Part shown: one piece after another, positions 1 to 13,033 of the stretch
Layout of the letters: each line of letters begins with the position of its first letter
Numbering within the stretch: the first letter of the stretch is position 1
NCBI GenBank assembly: GCA_013397455.1
Contig: VYZB01000282.1
Location: 69,263-133,262, forward strand
DNA: 64,000 nt
Source: Crotophaga sulcirostris
Lineage: Eukaryota > Chordata > Aves > Cuculiformes > Crotophagidae
Direction: 5' to 3'
The notes under the pieces: generated by a model
What the model was told of the DNA's origin: nothing
Databases searched by the model: none
What the model saw: only the letters and a program-made list of their open reading frames with translations
Made by a program: the position numbers and the translations under genes

Positions 1-3000
1 CAGAAAAAAATCTGTAATATGAACTTAATTTACTTTAGAATGTGACTCGTCTGAAGCTCTCTGCCTTCTTCCTTTTATATCCACCTTCTTAGGTGACTCT
101 GTATATAACTTTGCTGTCTTTGAAGGAAAATCCTTCCTCACTCTCCCTCTGCATCCCAGCTACAAGATGCTTACCATCTTGCTCTCTGTGGCTGCTCCAG
201 CAGCTCTGTGCAATGGCAACCCCAACAGCCACCATAATAATAATCACAATAATCACTCGTAGAGTTGCCTCTCCTCTCCCTGGACTGCCTTCCCTTGCAC
301 CAAACCCCATGCCTGCAGGAATATCCCCTCACCCAGCCTGTGGGAAAAGAACAGGTGGACTGGTGGGAAAAAAGTGCAATGTTTTTTGGAGGAGGCTACC
401 CTTGTTCTCCCAGACCTGGGAAGGACATCTTCCTGTACGTCTGTCCGGCTGCTGGTGATGGAGCTGGGCAGGATCTGTGCATGGTGTACATTGCAGCCCA
501 GTCCCTGGGCATGAATTTTGATTTGAACAGCGATATCAATGTCATGGTGCACGCACTCCAGGAAAGGAGCTACGAGGAGTGATTGAGAGATTCAGCATGA
601 GGCCACTGAAAGCTGTAATTTAAAGTTCTAGTGCTACTATTACCACTAAAATTTAAAGTGACGGAGGCCCAATTATGAATGGTTATTTTCTTAAATCAAA
701 TGGGCTTTTTTTATCCTCTGTGAAGCACTCAACTCTGCCCAGTTGTTGCTGTCACCAGGACTTGTCTTTGTGGCTCCTGGTGTCAGTGAGATACTGAGCC
801 TCCCACCCCTGACAAGGCACAGATCAACAGCACAGCGAAACTGGGGACCTTGTAGGGGGGTGGCAGAGCAGACTGCTCTGCAAGGAGACCTGCAAGGGGT
901 CCAGCCTGCTCTCCTGGCAAAATTAGGCACAACTTCAGTGTCTGAAGGAGATCCTAGCCCTGCCTTTATAAACTTGACACTGCATCCAGGGACAGTGGAG
1001 ACACCAAGTACATTTTTAGTAAAGGAAAAAAAAAAGAGTGAGACTGGAGATCTTCTGTGACAGACAAGTGGGTTAGCAATTATTACCACTGCTTCCTTCA
1101 GAATTTTAAGGTAAAAAATTGATGATTGTTTACATGGCAAACCTTAGCATGCAGTACATCTTTTTAGGCTGTCTACTCAAATAATACAAAAAAACTTTTC
1201 CTGGATATTCATTTGGCTGGTGCTACACCTAGATTCACTTCAGATGAACAGGTTATCCTGTCTAAACATCAGTGGCACAGATTAGAGGGAAGCTACAGGA
1301 CCCAAGTGCTCTTGCAGTGGTTTTGCAACACTGATGTATTTTTCTTAATGCCTAGCGTGATGAGATGCCACAAGGACATGAACTTCCACATGAGCAAGAA
1401 GGTCTTGCTTTCTGGGAACACATAAAGTTTTAATACAGCATCTCTTTGAAAAGTGGCAGAATTCTGCTGCCTTTAATACAAGAACTTCCAAAAGTGAGAT
1501 TGGCATTTGGCTCACAGATAGCAGAAATTTAGTCTATGAATGTAAGGAAGTACAGCTGTCCTGAGGATATCAGGCAGGCCATATGCACACAATTGAGATC
1601 AATCAGATTGATTTTTTTTCCCATGTTATTATCAATATAAATGCATTTTAGTTGTAGAGGCAGAATAACGAATCCAGTGTTTTCAGGTGACATCAGTGAC
1701 ACATAAATAACTTGGGTAGTCACTAATAAGCGTTCAGTTAGAATGGAAGAAGACTACTTTTGCAAATCTGACAGAACTAATTATTTCTCTTTGCAAGTGA
1801 TACCAGCACATTCGGTTATTTTCCTAGTCACCTGTCAAGCAACTGCACACACAAGACCATGACTTACCATTCTCACCTTCGACGATGCTGCTAAACAGAA
1901 GAAGATGAAATGTCTTTCTTACATGGGTCATCATCAGCCTAAACAGTTTCCTTTTTTAATCCCCTCATTTAACAAAAGTGGAAGCAATCAGAAATAGAAA
2001 ATGAGACCACACTAGATAGCATTTACCAGGAGTGTAATGTAGAAGGAGAAGGAAGTTCTCTTTGAAGGCACCTCTGGGTAGGCAGAAAATGATTGCAAGA
2101 GCAGAAGGCAGGAATATACCCACCAACTCACAGGATAAACTCTGATAGTCAGGAGTACCCATGTTACAATAAGAAGTTTACAGTAAAGAGCAGGGAAACA
2201 ATCTGGTGATGGGGTGGATCTTTTGTCTGGATACTCCCCATAGCAGAAATTAAAGCCACCAGGTCTTAAATTATGGACTGTAGACCATTGTCAGCAGTTA
2301 GCTTTCTTCAGTATTAGCAAACTCAGTGGTGGGGATTCATCTACTGCTTTAAATATCTGAAGTGGGATGCAATGTAGCAGCCAGAGGCCAGCATCCCTCT
2401 GTGACAGGTGCTATGAAAATACAGGATTGGAACATCTACTCTCCGTGCCCAATTCCTTGCAGCTCAGAGAGTTAACTGGAGACACTTCCCTGTCCTGGTA
2501 AGGCCATGCAGGTAGTGATGCTGAACTTTAGAGGTAAAAACTCATCCCTTACGTCACTCCAGCAGCATCCCTGCTCTCGTATCATCACGTCGTTAGTTTT
2601 GAGTTTGACAAGGCCAGGGCTGGTCCTGTTCTTGACATAAGGCAGCATCATGTAGCATCACCAAAGCAGGTCCTTGAGGCACCATCTCTACAGCTGGTTG
2701 AGTACTGGGTCCAAGTGACCTTTGTGACTCAGCTAGGGCTTTCTTGCAAAGACTGGTAAAGACCAGTCCCAAAGAAGACCAATTAGTGTTGGCCTAGTGA
2801 ACACTGGTGAATCATTCAAGGAGGGACACATGCTCTGTGCAGATGGACAAAGCTGTGATCTGCTGCCAGATTGAAAAAGATAAATAAATTTTATGTTATG
2901 CGCTGTAGACACTCCTTACCTGTTTTAATTTTTAATAGAAATGTTCCTTTTTAACTACTAGGAGCAATATGAGTTTAATGTGAGCTCAGAGAACCGTGCA

Positions 3001-6000
3001 ACACAAGCATAATTGACTTGCTGCCATCACTTGCTGGATATTTTTTCCTTTCCCTTTCCTAATTCTTAATGTTTCCTAAGTTCTTAATGGAAACAGAACA
3101 CACTAGAGAGCCAGCATTTGATGCAGAGCTTACAACCTAGTAGTCAATACCAAAATTGGATTTGAATTACTGTGTAAGTAATTGCCGATAAGAAAACTGG
3201 AGTAAAAGGGCCGTGGAAAGACATAAAGCACCTGCAGGTCATAGGCAAGGGAAACCAGAAATAAAAATGTTTACAGAGGTCAAAGGTTTAAATTTTTAAT
3301 TGTTATTGTATCAGGGAGCTGAGACCTCTTTTACGTGTGTGGCTTTCCTCTGTAAAACCAGAGTTTGTCTTACATGGACGTTTGGTATCTTTCCACTAAC
3401 TAGAGTGACAACTGAAAAGCCAAATAGATGAACAATATTTACACTGAACCTTTGAACTGCTGGCCTGATACTATCACTCTTTTTAATCACAAAGTAGCTC
3501 AGTGTTTGACTAACCTTACTTTCATCTTCTCTGTCTCAGCTTGTGCTGCATTACCCCATCTGCAATAAGCAGAGAAGAAAGCTGTAACATCCTGAGCAGT
3601 GACTATAACCTGTCCTCCCCTTAATGACAGGTTTATGCAGTTTGTCAAAACCCATCATCTGAACAGATATGATTGAATTCAGTGACTGCCGAATTGGACC
3701 TACTCTGGGCTGGAATAAAAGCAGCGAGGTATCTGTGCTTATTAGGGGCTTCCTAATAGGAGAAGTCTCGGTGTCTTCCTGAAAGGCAACCCTACTGTCA
3801 TCTAAAGTGTTTTCTGGAACTGAAGCTGTAGAAACGAGTGAGAAACAATATCTGCTCTATTCACCAAACAAAACCCCAAAATGCTACTTTAACTGAGGAA
3901 AGAACATCACCACTTAAAAAAGCCTGGAGCCACTCCCAGTTTTGAGGGGTAGATTAGAGAAGATGAAGTCATCACATCCAGGAGTACTGACAATGTTATG
4001 TATTGTACACAAAACTCCCAATCAGACTGATGATGCTGTTAAAAAGTTCAGTAGTGATCATGTCAGTTGGGATGAAAACTGAAGTTCTCAGTTAGGTTTC
4101 AGAGCAAGCAACATACTGGGCAGAACCAGAGCTCCTCCAAACTCTAAGAGCTTATTGCTTCTCTTTCTTATCAAAGCTTTTAGTAAAAAACAAGCCAGAA
4201 CAAAGTTAATGCTTTTAAATACTTTTTTTTGCAGATAAAAATGGTTTCACTGCTCTTTCTTGGTCCTGCAAATATATTTAACTAAATGCATATGAACAGC
4301 ATAACCCAGTGACTTTTGGGTATTACTCCTTACTCATAGCAGCAAGAAATGGAGAAGGAGAGTATCTATTTATCTGCAGTCTGGACCTGTGGTTCTATTT
4401 CCAGCTTTAGCAACAAATTTTATTTTTTTTTGATAATGACATTTATTCTTTCTGCATATCAGTGTATTCACTTGAAAAGAAATACAATAATATTTTTCTA
4501 TTACGTAGCGAGGCTAGGAGTTGTGATTTATGCAAGCAATGTATTTTGAGATCCTCATAGGAAAGGAGGTATAGGAAAGGGAAGCTGTAATTGGAGATTA
4601 GCTGGCAAGTAACTTCAGCTTTCAGTACCATCACCTTAGGGTGAGGCCATTACCTCACAGCATACTCCTTTTCTCTTTGCATTAACAGACATTAGCCAAA
4701 ATCTTGTAAAGATATTATTTGCACAGATGCAGAGGTGAACGGCCCTCCTAACTGTCTCTGAGACAAAGGAAAATGTTTTCTTGTGGAGAAAGCTCATTAA
4801 CAGTCTAAGCAACGATGGAATCAGCACTTGGGGTAACTCCAAAACCACCTACTCAAACTGGCGAGGAAGGGAGTTAGAGACAGATCCTGGTGGCAGGATT
4901 AATATTTCCCCTGGCTTGGCTCTTGTGATTTATGTTCGCAGCTATTGAAAGCAAAAGAAAGAAAGGTTTCAAAGCTGTGTTTGTATTCCCCAGCAGAGCT
5001 GTTTGTGATTTCCATTTTGTAGGAGATTTTCGTTTCTCTTTTATCCATTACCAGGCAGACAAAATCCAAAGACTTCCACTAATTCTTATTCCCCTTTGTT
5101 GACACCATCAGCAGATATAAATTTGGGAAAGCTACTCTCAGCATTCAGTTCAACTAATATGCTGGTGTTGTCCCTGGACTGGAGAATGTGTGTAATTGTG
5201 TACGTTTGCCGCTCACCATTCCTTCAGCAGAGGAACTGGAGAGGAGAAGGGAAGGAAAGGAATTTTTTAACCTCTGCTTTCCTCTGTCTGTGCAGCATCT
5301 TTTCTGTCAGATAAACAGAAAACCAGGATGTGTGCCATTTAACACCTTTACGAATAGTGAAATACCTGTATATATGAGATAAGCAAGCGGACACTTCTCT
5401 CAGGTTTTGAGTTTATGCTTTGTATCTGCTTCTTCTTGTCCCTATTCCTCCTTTAGTTCTTTGGCTTGTATCAGCACAGAAGTCAAGGAGGGGATTCAAG
5501 CAGGAAGGGGAACCAGCTAGCCTCCCAGTGCATAAGATGAGGAAGAGAATGAAGAAACCATCATTAAAACACCTTTCACTTAATTACATCTCTGTTAGGA
5601 GTACTTTATTACACACTCTGATGACAGCATTGTCAAGAGCAAAAGGAACTTACAGGAATTGACTTCAGTTTGGCCCCAGCTCCTGGGAATTAAGCATATA
5701 TTTAAGACTGCCTTTGCTTGAGGAAATCCTCTCAACCTATTTGAGAAAGGATGCAAGACATCCTCTTAAATATAAGCATATGTTGTTCCTGATAAAAAGT
5801 CTTTGCATTTTGTAAATTTAATTTGCATCAACAGTGAAAAAGAAGTGCACATTGCTGTATAACTTTAATTTTATTTCCAGTATCATATCCTCCACTTCCC
5901 TAGGTATGATAGGGAGTTTAGACTACTTTTGTAAACATATGTTTGGGCAGTATCTGCAGTGATATTTTGCTTGGCAATGAGGTTGCTCTAATGAGCCTGA

Positions 6001-6127
6001 ATTACATGAGCTAAGGGTCCTGGCTACTGGGACTGCTGGGGTACTGCTCCTCTTGCCAGCTCTACCTGTGCACAGCTCTCAATGGAGGGGAGCAAGAAAC
6101 ACCCCAGGGTCTCTCACACAATGTGGT
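1..6127. other. Gene-free AT-rich stretch
   Basis: No gene, RNA or mobile element was recognised here. Positions 290-590 are richer in G+C than their surroundings and open in several frames on both strands, but the longest plus frame (265-582) begins at TTG, has its first ATG only around residue 39, and resembles no family I know. The rest is AT-rich with short homopolymers. Confidence 0.6.
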
Positions 6128-6730
6128 TTAGCAGTCTGGGGCAATGTGACCTGAAATTTCAGCACAGACCTGGCCAAAATTGTTTGTAGGATCAGATCTC
6201 TGATTTAAAGCAATAGTGGAAACCTCGAGGTAGGTTAAATTGTCAGATAAAGTGAAACGATGACAGATCTGTCCATGGATGTCCAGCTGAAGGCATGGGT
6301 GTTCCTCAGTATCACTGAGGACTGTAATCATAGGCAGTAAGATGGACACATAATAGATGAAAGAAAAGAAAAACTCTCCTTTATCCCTCGCTCTCTCAGC
6401 CCACCACCCTGCATAACCTCTGGTAGCTTGAAGAAAGACAAGAAAGTCAGCATTTCGCATCCTCCAACAGCTTTGACATGACAGGTATGGTATTTTCTTA
6501 CCCACAGAATTGCCAAGGAAATCCGCCCTAGCAAAAGTGCAAAAGTTTTCACTGTAAGGAGGTGGGGTGCAAAAACTGGCTTGTAGGCAAAGGTTGAAAT
6601 GACTCAATCTGAAACAAAATGTAAAGCAATTACTGCTGGGAAAAAAAAGATCATGCTGACATTTAAAGGCTGCAGTGATAGTATCTGTCCCTTCCCAGGC
6701 TGACATAAGCAGCCTTGATTTGATCCCCAA
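6128..6730 (-). other. Longest open frame in the window, probably non-coding
   Basis: A 200-codon stretch without stops on the minus strand, the longest in the window. It begins at TTG; the first ATG is at about residue 9. The translation is rich in Cys, Phe and Ser, shows no domain, signal peptide or repeat, and a second frame of the same strand is open over 6328-6552. No convincing splice sites or Kozak context mark it as an exon. In 64 kb of AT-rich DNA one such frame is only mildly unexpected. I regard it as chance, with a small possibility of a decayed retrocopy. Confidence 0.3.
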
Positions 6731-6741
6731 ATGTTTTTGGC

Positions 6742-6756
6742 TTTTTTTTTTTTTTT
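6742..6756. repeat. Poly-T tract
   Basis: Fifteen consecutive T residues next to AT-rich sequence. It could be a simple homopolymer or the A-tail of an old minus-strand retroposed sequence. No recognisable element is attached. Confidence 0.7.
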
Positions 6757-7448
6757 ATATTTATGATATCTTTTATTTGGAGGTGGGGGGCAGCAGGATG
6801 GGTTGCCTTAACTTCAGTTGTTGATGCAGAGAAATAATTGCCACCCCAGAAAGGTAATTACATATGCCATTGTTTATACACATAATAGGCCTGGAAAAGC
6901 ATGTTCTGCAGATAGAAAAAAAAGAAAATCCTGCTTTCACATCAGGGCGGAACACTATGTAAAGTGACAGATTGCCACAAATAGCATTCAAACCCTTGCA
7001 CATTAGTGGTTGATTTCTCTTCTAGGGAAGAGGGGGAAGGGATGAAGGCTATGGAATAGGGTGGAGAGGAAAAAAGAAGACAATTTTGTTCAACAGCCAT
7101 AGTAACATATCCAGTGTTTTTTGCTCTCCTGATTGCTGCTAAATGAATCTGATCTTTAGGAAGTTCTTTTTAAAGTCACTGCCTCAAAGGGACATTTTCT
7201 GTTGTTGCCATCTTGTGCAAATACCACTTCTCCTAAAGTGGCCTTAATTTGAATTGCTTTGAAAGCAGACAAAATAATCTGGTAGAATATGGTATGGCAC
7301 AATGCATCTCCTCTTTGTGCCTTTAGTACCACGTAGAAATTGAATTTAGGTCACAAAAGGACAGCTAAAGTCTTTTTTCCCCACTCCCACAATGATATAC
7401 CTAACAACAAAAGAATAAAACAAACAGTGTGCTGCAATGTCAAACCTG

Positions 7449-7467
7449 TTTTTTTTTTTTTTTTTTT
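7449..7467. repeat. Poly-T tract
   Basis: Nineteen consecutive T residues, the longest homopolymer I found in the window. No retroposon body was recognised on either side. Confidence 0.8.
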
Positions 7468-7559
7468 GTTAAATGCAAAATATGTATTTCCACAAAATGT
7501 ATCAGGGTAGAACAAAGGAAAAAAAAATACATATGTATTTCAATATTGAACTGAACATT

Positions 7560-8660
7560 GTTAGACGCCGAAGCAATTCATAGCAGGACTATTCTCTGCT
7601 GCAGTGTCCAGCAAATTGCATGACCTGCTTGTTAGGCTTGACAACAGTGTTTTACCTAACAAAGGCCTCAACAGCTCAGAGCAGCAGAGGAATGTCAAAA
7701 TGAGCACATTTCACACACAGATGTGTGACCATAATAGTCTATAAGAAGATGCATGGGGTGGAGGAAAGGGGCTGGGGGCTGGGAAGGCTAACAGTTAGCA
7801 GTAGGGACATGGCCTTACTGACCACATTTAATCAACCCTTCTGTAAACAATTCAACATTTTCATTGTTCTCTAAAAACTAATAAAGAGAAACAAGCACTT
7901 TTCATTCATCTTGAAGTAATTTTCTGTCAAGTTTGAGCCCCTTGTGGCCTACAGCTTGTGCATTGCTAGCTGTGTGATACAACAACTATTTCAATTTATT
8001 TTACAAACTCTGGCCATTCACATGTCAGTTAGTGTTCACCAAGCCGGCATCTGAAATTGTGCAGTTAACGAGTTTTACAACATTTCTATCAAGAGAAACT
8101 GTTTAGCATAACTGACTCTTAAGGAGTTATTATACCTCTAAAAATCCATTTTAAGGGGCATTATTTAAATAAAATAGAAAAACGGTTCACTGCCTTTTAA
8201 AGGGGCTACAAAAAAAGTCCATCAGATCCAGAGCAGTAATCCTCAGCTTAAAGCACTCTTGAGAGCACTTCTGGGAATTATCAGCATAATGAAATGTTTT
8301 GTGAAATGTCCAGATAGATTCCTCTACTCAACAATTTTACTGCACCATATTTATTTTCCTCCTAGTTTTAAAGAAGTGAATTACTTTTTTGAGGGGATGA
8401 CTCTACATTGTGCAGATTAACTGAACACATTATTGCCAAGGCTGTAGGATAAGTGAGGGGTTCAGTCTGTGTGCAGTCTATATACATATGCAGGGGGGGA
8501 AAAAAAAAAGTCAAGCCCTTTATGCTATACTTAGCTATAAAAGGGTTAAATCACAATGAGGCTTATACAGATTTGCATTTCTCTTGTACTGCATTTTTCC
8601 CATACTCTTAAACAACTTTGTTATACAATGGCACCTGTAAAATTCTTCAATGAAAAAAAT
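7560..8660. other. Gene-free stretch with conserved-looking AT-rich blocks
   Basis: No open frame of note. The texture (complex, non-repetitive AT-rich sequence with many TAAT and TTAATTA-like cores and CAATTT/AAATTG words) resembles vertebrate conserved noncoding elements. This is an impression from composition only; no alignment was available. Confidence 0.25.
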
Positions 8661-11600
8661 TCTTAAGTTAATTAAACAAAGAAAAAAAGCTTATAAAACT
8701 GAAATTTGGTTTAAAATGCTCTGAAAAGGAGAAGTTTCTGAATTTTGACTTGAACAGTAGATATCTATCTATTAATTGCAGTGAGTAATGATCCAAACCT
8801 GTCAATACCAACAGTCCATAATAGGAGAAAAACTGAAGTGTATGAATGTGGCAATCTAGGCACATTAAACCACATAACAGAGTAAAACTCATGTCAACCA
8901 TGCAAATTAGTGAGTGTTTCCACCTAAAATGAGCACTGGTAACACAAAAATTACTTTGCAGTACAATGGCAGATATAGTAGGTGCAATATCCAAACGAAC
9001 ATATACAATGTGCACAGATGGAGCAGCACCGTGCATGCGTTGGCCTATTTGACATCATTTGTTCAACGTAATTTCTATCTCATTCCACTAAAAGCCTCAG
9101 GATTAAGTGCAAGCAAACAAACAAATGAAAAATTGTCCAAGGTTTCCAGAATTTTTTACACGGTTTCTAGGACAGAGTGGTCAACATTGTCGCTCCCGAA
9201 GATTGATGAAGAGACTTTTAGTAACTTTGATCCACAAGACATCTGGACAATAATTCATTGTCATGGTACCTTCTCAGAGTAAAGGTAGCACCTTTCCCAA
9301 AGGTACAACCTTTCCACAACCACTGCAGGCAATGCTACAGGAGCAGTGCCAGCGGAGCTGCCTCCCAGGGTCTACCAAGACAGAAATCCATGTGGGATGG
9401 GTTTCAGGTTGGAAATTCTGTGATTGATCGATAACATTAAATATGATAATGGATACTTTCCTGACAACTGGGATGCAACTCAGTTTTGCAAGATGCTGAG
9501 CATTTTGGCACTGACTCTGTACCTATTAAGATTTAAGCACACAGTCAGTGGCAGAGTTGGTTACCCAATGGATAAAGCAAAAGGCTTGTTTATGACTGAA
9601 AGCTTCACTGGAGTGGTGTCATACTGCTAAACATTCTACTCCAATCCTTAGCATAGCAAAATATATAAAACAGGAGAAAAAGGAGATGGTTTTAAAAAAT
9701 ATTTCTCAAATTTTTGTTAGAAGCAATGGAAAACTTAACTACACTTACATAATGCATGTGTGGTTGGATGACTGAAAGGTAAGGAAGAGTGAAGGCTATC
9801 AGATTTCTGGATACTAAAGATTTTGGAGTGTGAATATTAAAGAGCCCACTGTGCAGAGAAACCTTGTTTCCTGCTCCAGAGAGCAAACTAAGGAGGGACA
9901 AGACCAGAAGTGAATACTTATTTTATATGAGAGCGACATTATGGGCAAAACAGTTGAAGTAACAAAACAGTGAGCTGAACCCAATCCTAACGACACTTTC
10001 TAATCTCATCCATTCAGGCTTAGTTGTTTCCAGCGTTCTGCAAGGTCATCTGGTAGCTGCTGTAGCAGAAGTAGGAAAGGTTTGCCTGGAAGCAAGTAAA
10101 AATGGGTTACGGCGAGATCCTACATCGTTCTCCTGTGTTTAGAGAATATGTTCCCTCCTCTTTACAAGCCCCACTGCTTTCTCCTTCTTGGTCTGAAGAG
10201 GTTTTGTTGGGAAACTCAGAGTTGTATTTACAACCACGAGTGGTGGCAGGAGCTCTGAGATGAAAACGAATGGATAATCACAAATTTGAAGACCTCAGAG
10301 TGGCCTGCTTTGCCTTGTGTTGGGGAGAAGCAAAAGATGCAGACACCCAAAAGGAAGAGAAGGGCAGGAAGCAACTTGTCTGCAATCATGTATTTCAGCA
10401 CAGCTAGTTACAGTCATGTATTTTCCATGATCTTAAGTATTATGGTAGCAGGATTTCTTTGTCCCCTCATTATTTATACATAAGTACCAGGCCAAAATGT
10501 ACGTAAATGTTTTTCAGGCGTGCACAGAGCTGTCACTGATTTTCTGTTCTGCAGTAGAATGTCTTTTCCATTTGGGGAAACCTCTAAAAAAATAGAAAAG
10601 GAAAAAAGAGGATGAGTTTTAGGTATGACATTTATTTGTGACAAATGAAAATTCAATAACTGATTTTTTTTCATTTGACCAACATCTTGGTTCTTGCTCC
10701 ACTGCTTTTTTTTGTTTGTTCACACAGGTTAAACTTTTTACACAGCAGCTTCATTTCATGTTTCTCTTTTCTGATAGGACAGTTTTACCCCCCTGCAAAT
10801 AACACGTGCTCCTAAGTTGCAGAAGGTTGCAGCAGGGTTTAAGGGTACATCAGCTTGAAAGGGTCTTGCTGGCTTGTAGACAAGCTGTAAGTGCAATGCC
10901 ATGCAGGGAAAGGTCCTTACCAATGAACCACAGGTGGGAAGGACCTTGGGTGAGCATGTTCATCCTTAGCTTGGTGCTGCTAGGAATAGGTTACTGCTGG
11001 TATATCAGTTATTCCATTAAAACTAGCCTGGTTGTCCCTCATCGCACACCAAGATCTTCAGTTTGGACATCCCCGAGCTCTAAAATATGAGACAACACCA
11101 CTATTTTAACCCTGTACCTACATATGCAGAGCCAGTCTTTTGGTTCATATTCCTCTACACTGCTAAGCTAGATGTTTTCCGTCCTTATTCCCTGAAAAAA
11201 CCACTTCCCTTATAAGTAGGCAGGGAGCATGGTCAGTGAAAAGCTGCATAAAGTGCACTCTACCTCTCTGGGGGATTTGATGTCCTTGTTAAACCTTTTC
11301 CCCTTTAGAGAAGGTTTATGAATGCTTTGCAACACCAGGACTGAACTAAAAGATTCATGTTAATTACATTTGAAACAATTAAGACACCATAAATTAATAC
11401 AAGCCTGTCTTCAAATTATAATTTAAAAACATTCAAAAGCATGTAGAAATAAAACAGAAAGTGAACAGCCACAACATCAAAGCTGACTCTGCGTGATAAA
11501 GAAGTTATTCCTATTCACAACCTCTGTCCCTAGGTCGGTGAGAATCTAAGAGCTAAATTCCCTCATGTTAAGCAGAGCTATGTATCAGGATAATGAGATG

Positions 11601-12639
11601 CAAGTCCATGTCAATTTGGTGCTACTAGTAATAATATCAAAAAGCTTTGTTCTGAGATACTTGTGACCTTTGATAGTCGGGAAGAAGGAAAACATGAAGG
11701 GAAAAGAAGGGGAAAAAACACATTAAAAGAAAAAATTCAAACCTTTTCTTTTAGCTCATCTTTGATATATTGCCAGATGACTTAGGCCAGCTTTCCTTGG
11801 CCTTCTGAGATGTGACACCTATTTGCCACTAGTCCAAATCTCCAGTCATGACCTTTAAAAACAAAGTTTCTTTTGCCTATGAAGTTGAGGCTGGTTCATA
11901 TAATCGCCTCTGCAAGAGCTGGAGATTAAGCCTGCCTCTATCACTGCCACAACTGCCTATAAATTAAAGGTATAACAGTAAGAATATCCATTTTGTTGTT
12001 TGATGGGTTTTTTTGGTTTTCTTTTGTGTTTGGTATTTTTTTTCCTATTTTCCTATGCTGTATTCCAAGAAACAGAGATTTTTCGTCATGGAAAGACTGT
12101 GGACATGTCCTAATAAAACTGTTTGCACTTGTACCTCACTGTGATCAGGTACATTCAAATGATCGTGGCATGTTCTTTCTCACCCCATAATATACTCATT
12201 GACTTATTAATACCCAAGTCAGCTGTCATATATTCTCCCATTTATCTCTGGATCACTTCTGGCTCACTGTCCCATCACCTACCAATCATCTTTCATCCAA
12301 GCCAAACACCACTCACAGCAAATGGACCAGTTTCACTAGCCCTAAAAATGCAAGATTAGGCTTGAAATCACTCAAAACCACATCACTTGTTACTTCAGAG
12401 GTATGGAGTTCTGCTTACTCTCAAAGGAAGATATAAAAGAACATGTGAAAAAACAACCAGCAAATTGCACCAACCACAGATGGTAGAAATAACGTGCAAA
12501 TAGTTGCCACTAACCAAAAAAGTCCATGAGCACAACCTACCCCAACAGGTTGTAGAAATTGCTCTGTAAAAGCAGAACTAGAAAGCACAGTGCATCTTAT
12601 CTCACAGGAGGAAGAGATGAGTAAGCAGAAGAAAGAAGA
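8661..12639. other. Gene-free unique stretch
   Basis: Nothing recognised. Short open frames are at background level. Around 9380-9430 there is a faint resemblance to a CR1 tail and around 9890-9950 to an old CR1 body, both too weak to annotate. Confidence 0.55.
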
Positions 12640-13033
12640 GGAAGCATCAAGGAAAGGCTGAAAGAGTTGGGCTTGTTCAGCCTGGAAAGGAGAAGGCAGC
12701 CTTGCAGTACTGAAAGGGGCTCCAGGAAAGCTGAGGAGGAGTCTTTTATCAGGGATTGCAGTGGCAGGATGAGCGGAAACAATTTTCAACTGGAAGAGAG
12801 GAGGTTTTCATTGTATATTAGGAAGAAATTTTTTACCATGTGGGTGGAGAGGCCCTGGCCCAGGTTGCCCAGAGCAGTGGTGGCTGCCCCATCCCTGGAG
12901 CTATTGAAGGCCAGGTTGAATGGGGTTCCAAGCACCCTGATCCAGTGGAAGATGTCCCTGCCCATGGCAGGGGGGTTGGAACCACATGATTTTAAAGTCC
13001 TTTCCAACCCAACCCATTCTATGATTCTATGAT
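12640..13033 (+). mobile_element. CR1 LINE, 5'-truncated 3' end
   Basis: A non-LTR retrotransposon fragment of the avian CR1 family. It runs through characteristic CR1 phrases (GGCTTGTTCAGCCTGGAAAG, ATTAGGAAGAAATTTTTTAC, GTTGCCCAGAGCAGTGGTGG, TCCAACCCAACCCATTCTAT) and ends in the diagnostic 8-bp terminal repeat ATTCTATGATTCTATG. Only the last part of the reverse-transcriptase frame and the 3' UTR remain, as usual for CR1, which inserts with heavy 5' truncation and no poly-A tail. The plus-strand frame open over 12667-13032 is a relic of this element, not a host gene. Confidence 0.95.

Noticed and set aside
265..582. 105-codon frame in a GC-richer patch
   Set aside because: Starts at TTG, the first ATG is late, other frames are equally open, and no family is recognised.
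9290..9430. Possible decayed CR1 tail (GGTTGGAAATTCTGTGATT)
   Set aside because: The orientation of GGTTGGAA and ATTCTGTG does not fit one CR1 strand and the upstream sequence does not match.
9880..9960. Possible old CR1 body (GGACAAGACCAGAAGTGAA, GACATTATGGGCAAAA)
   Set aside because: Only two short matches; too weak to separate from chance.
12667..13032. 121-codon plus-strand frame
   Set aside because: Lies wholly within a CR1 3' end.
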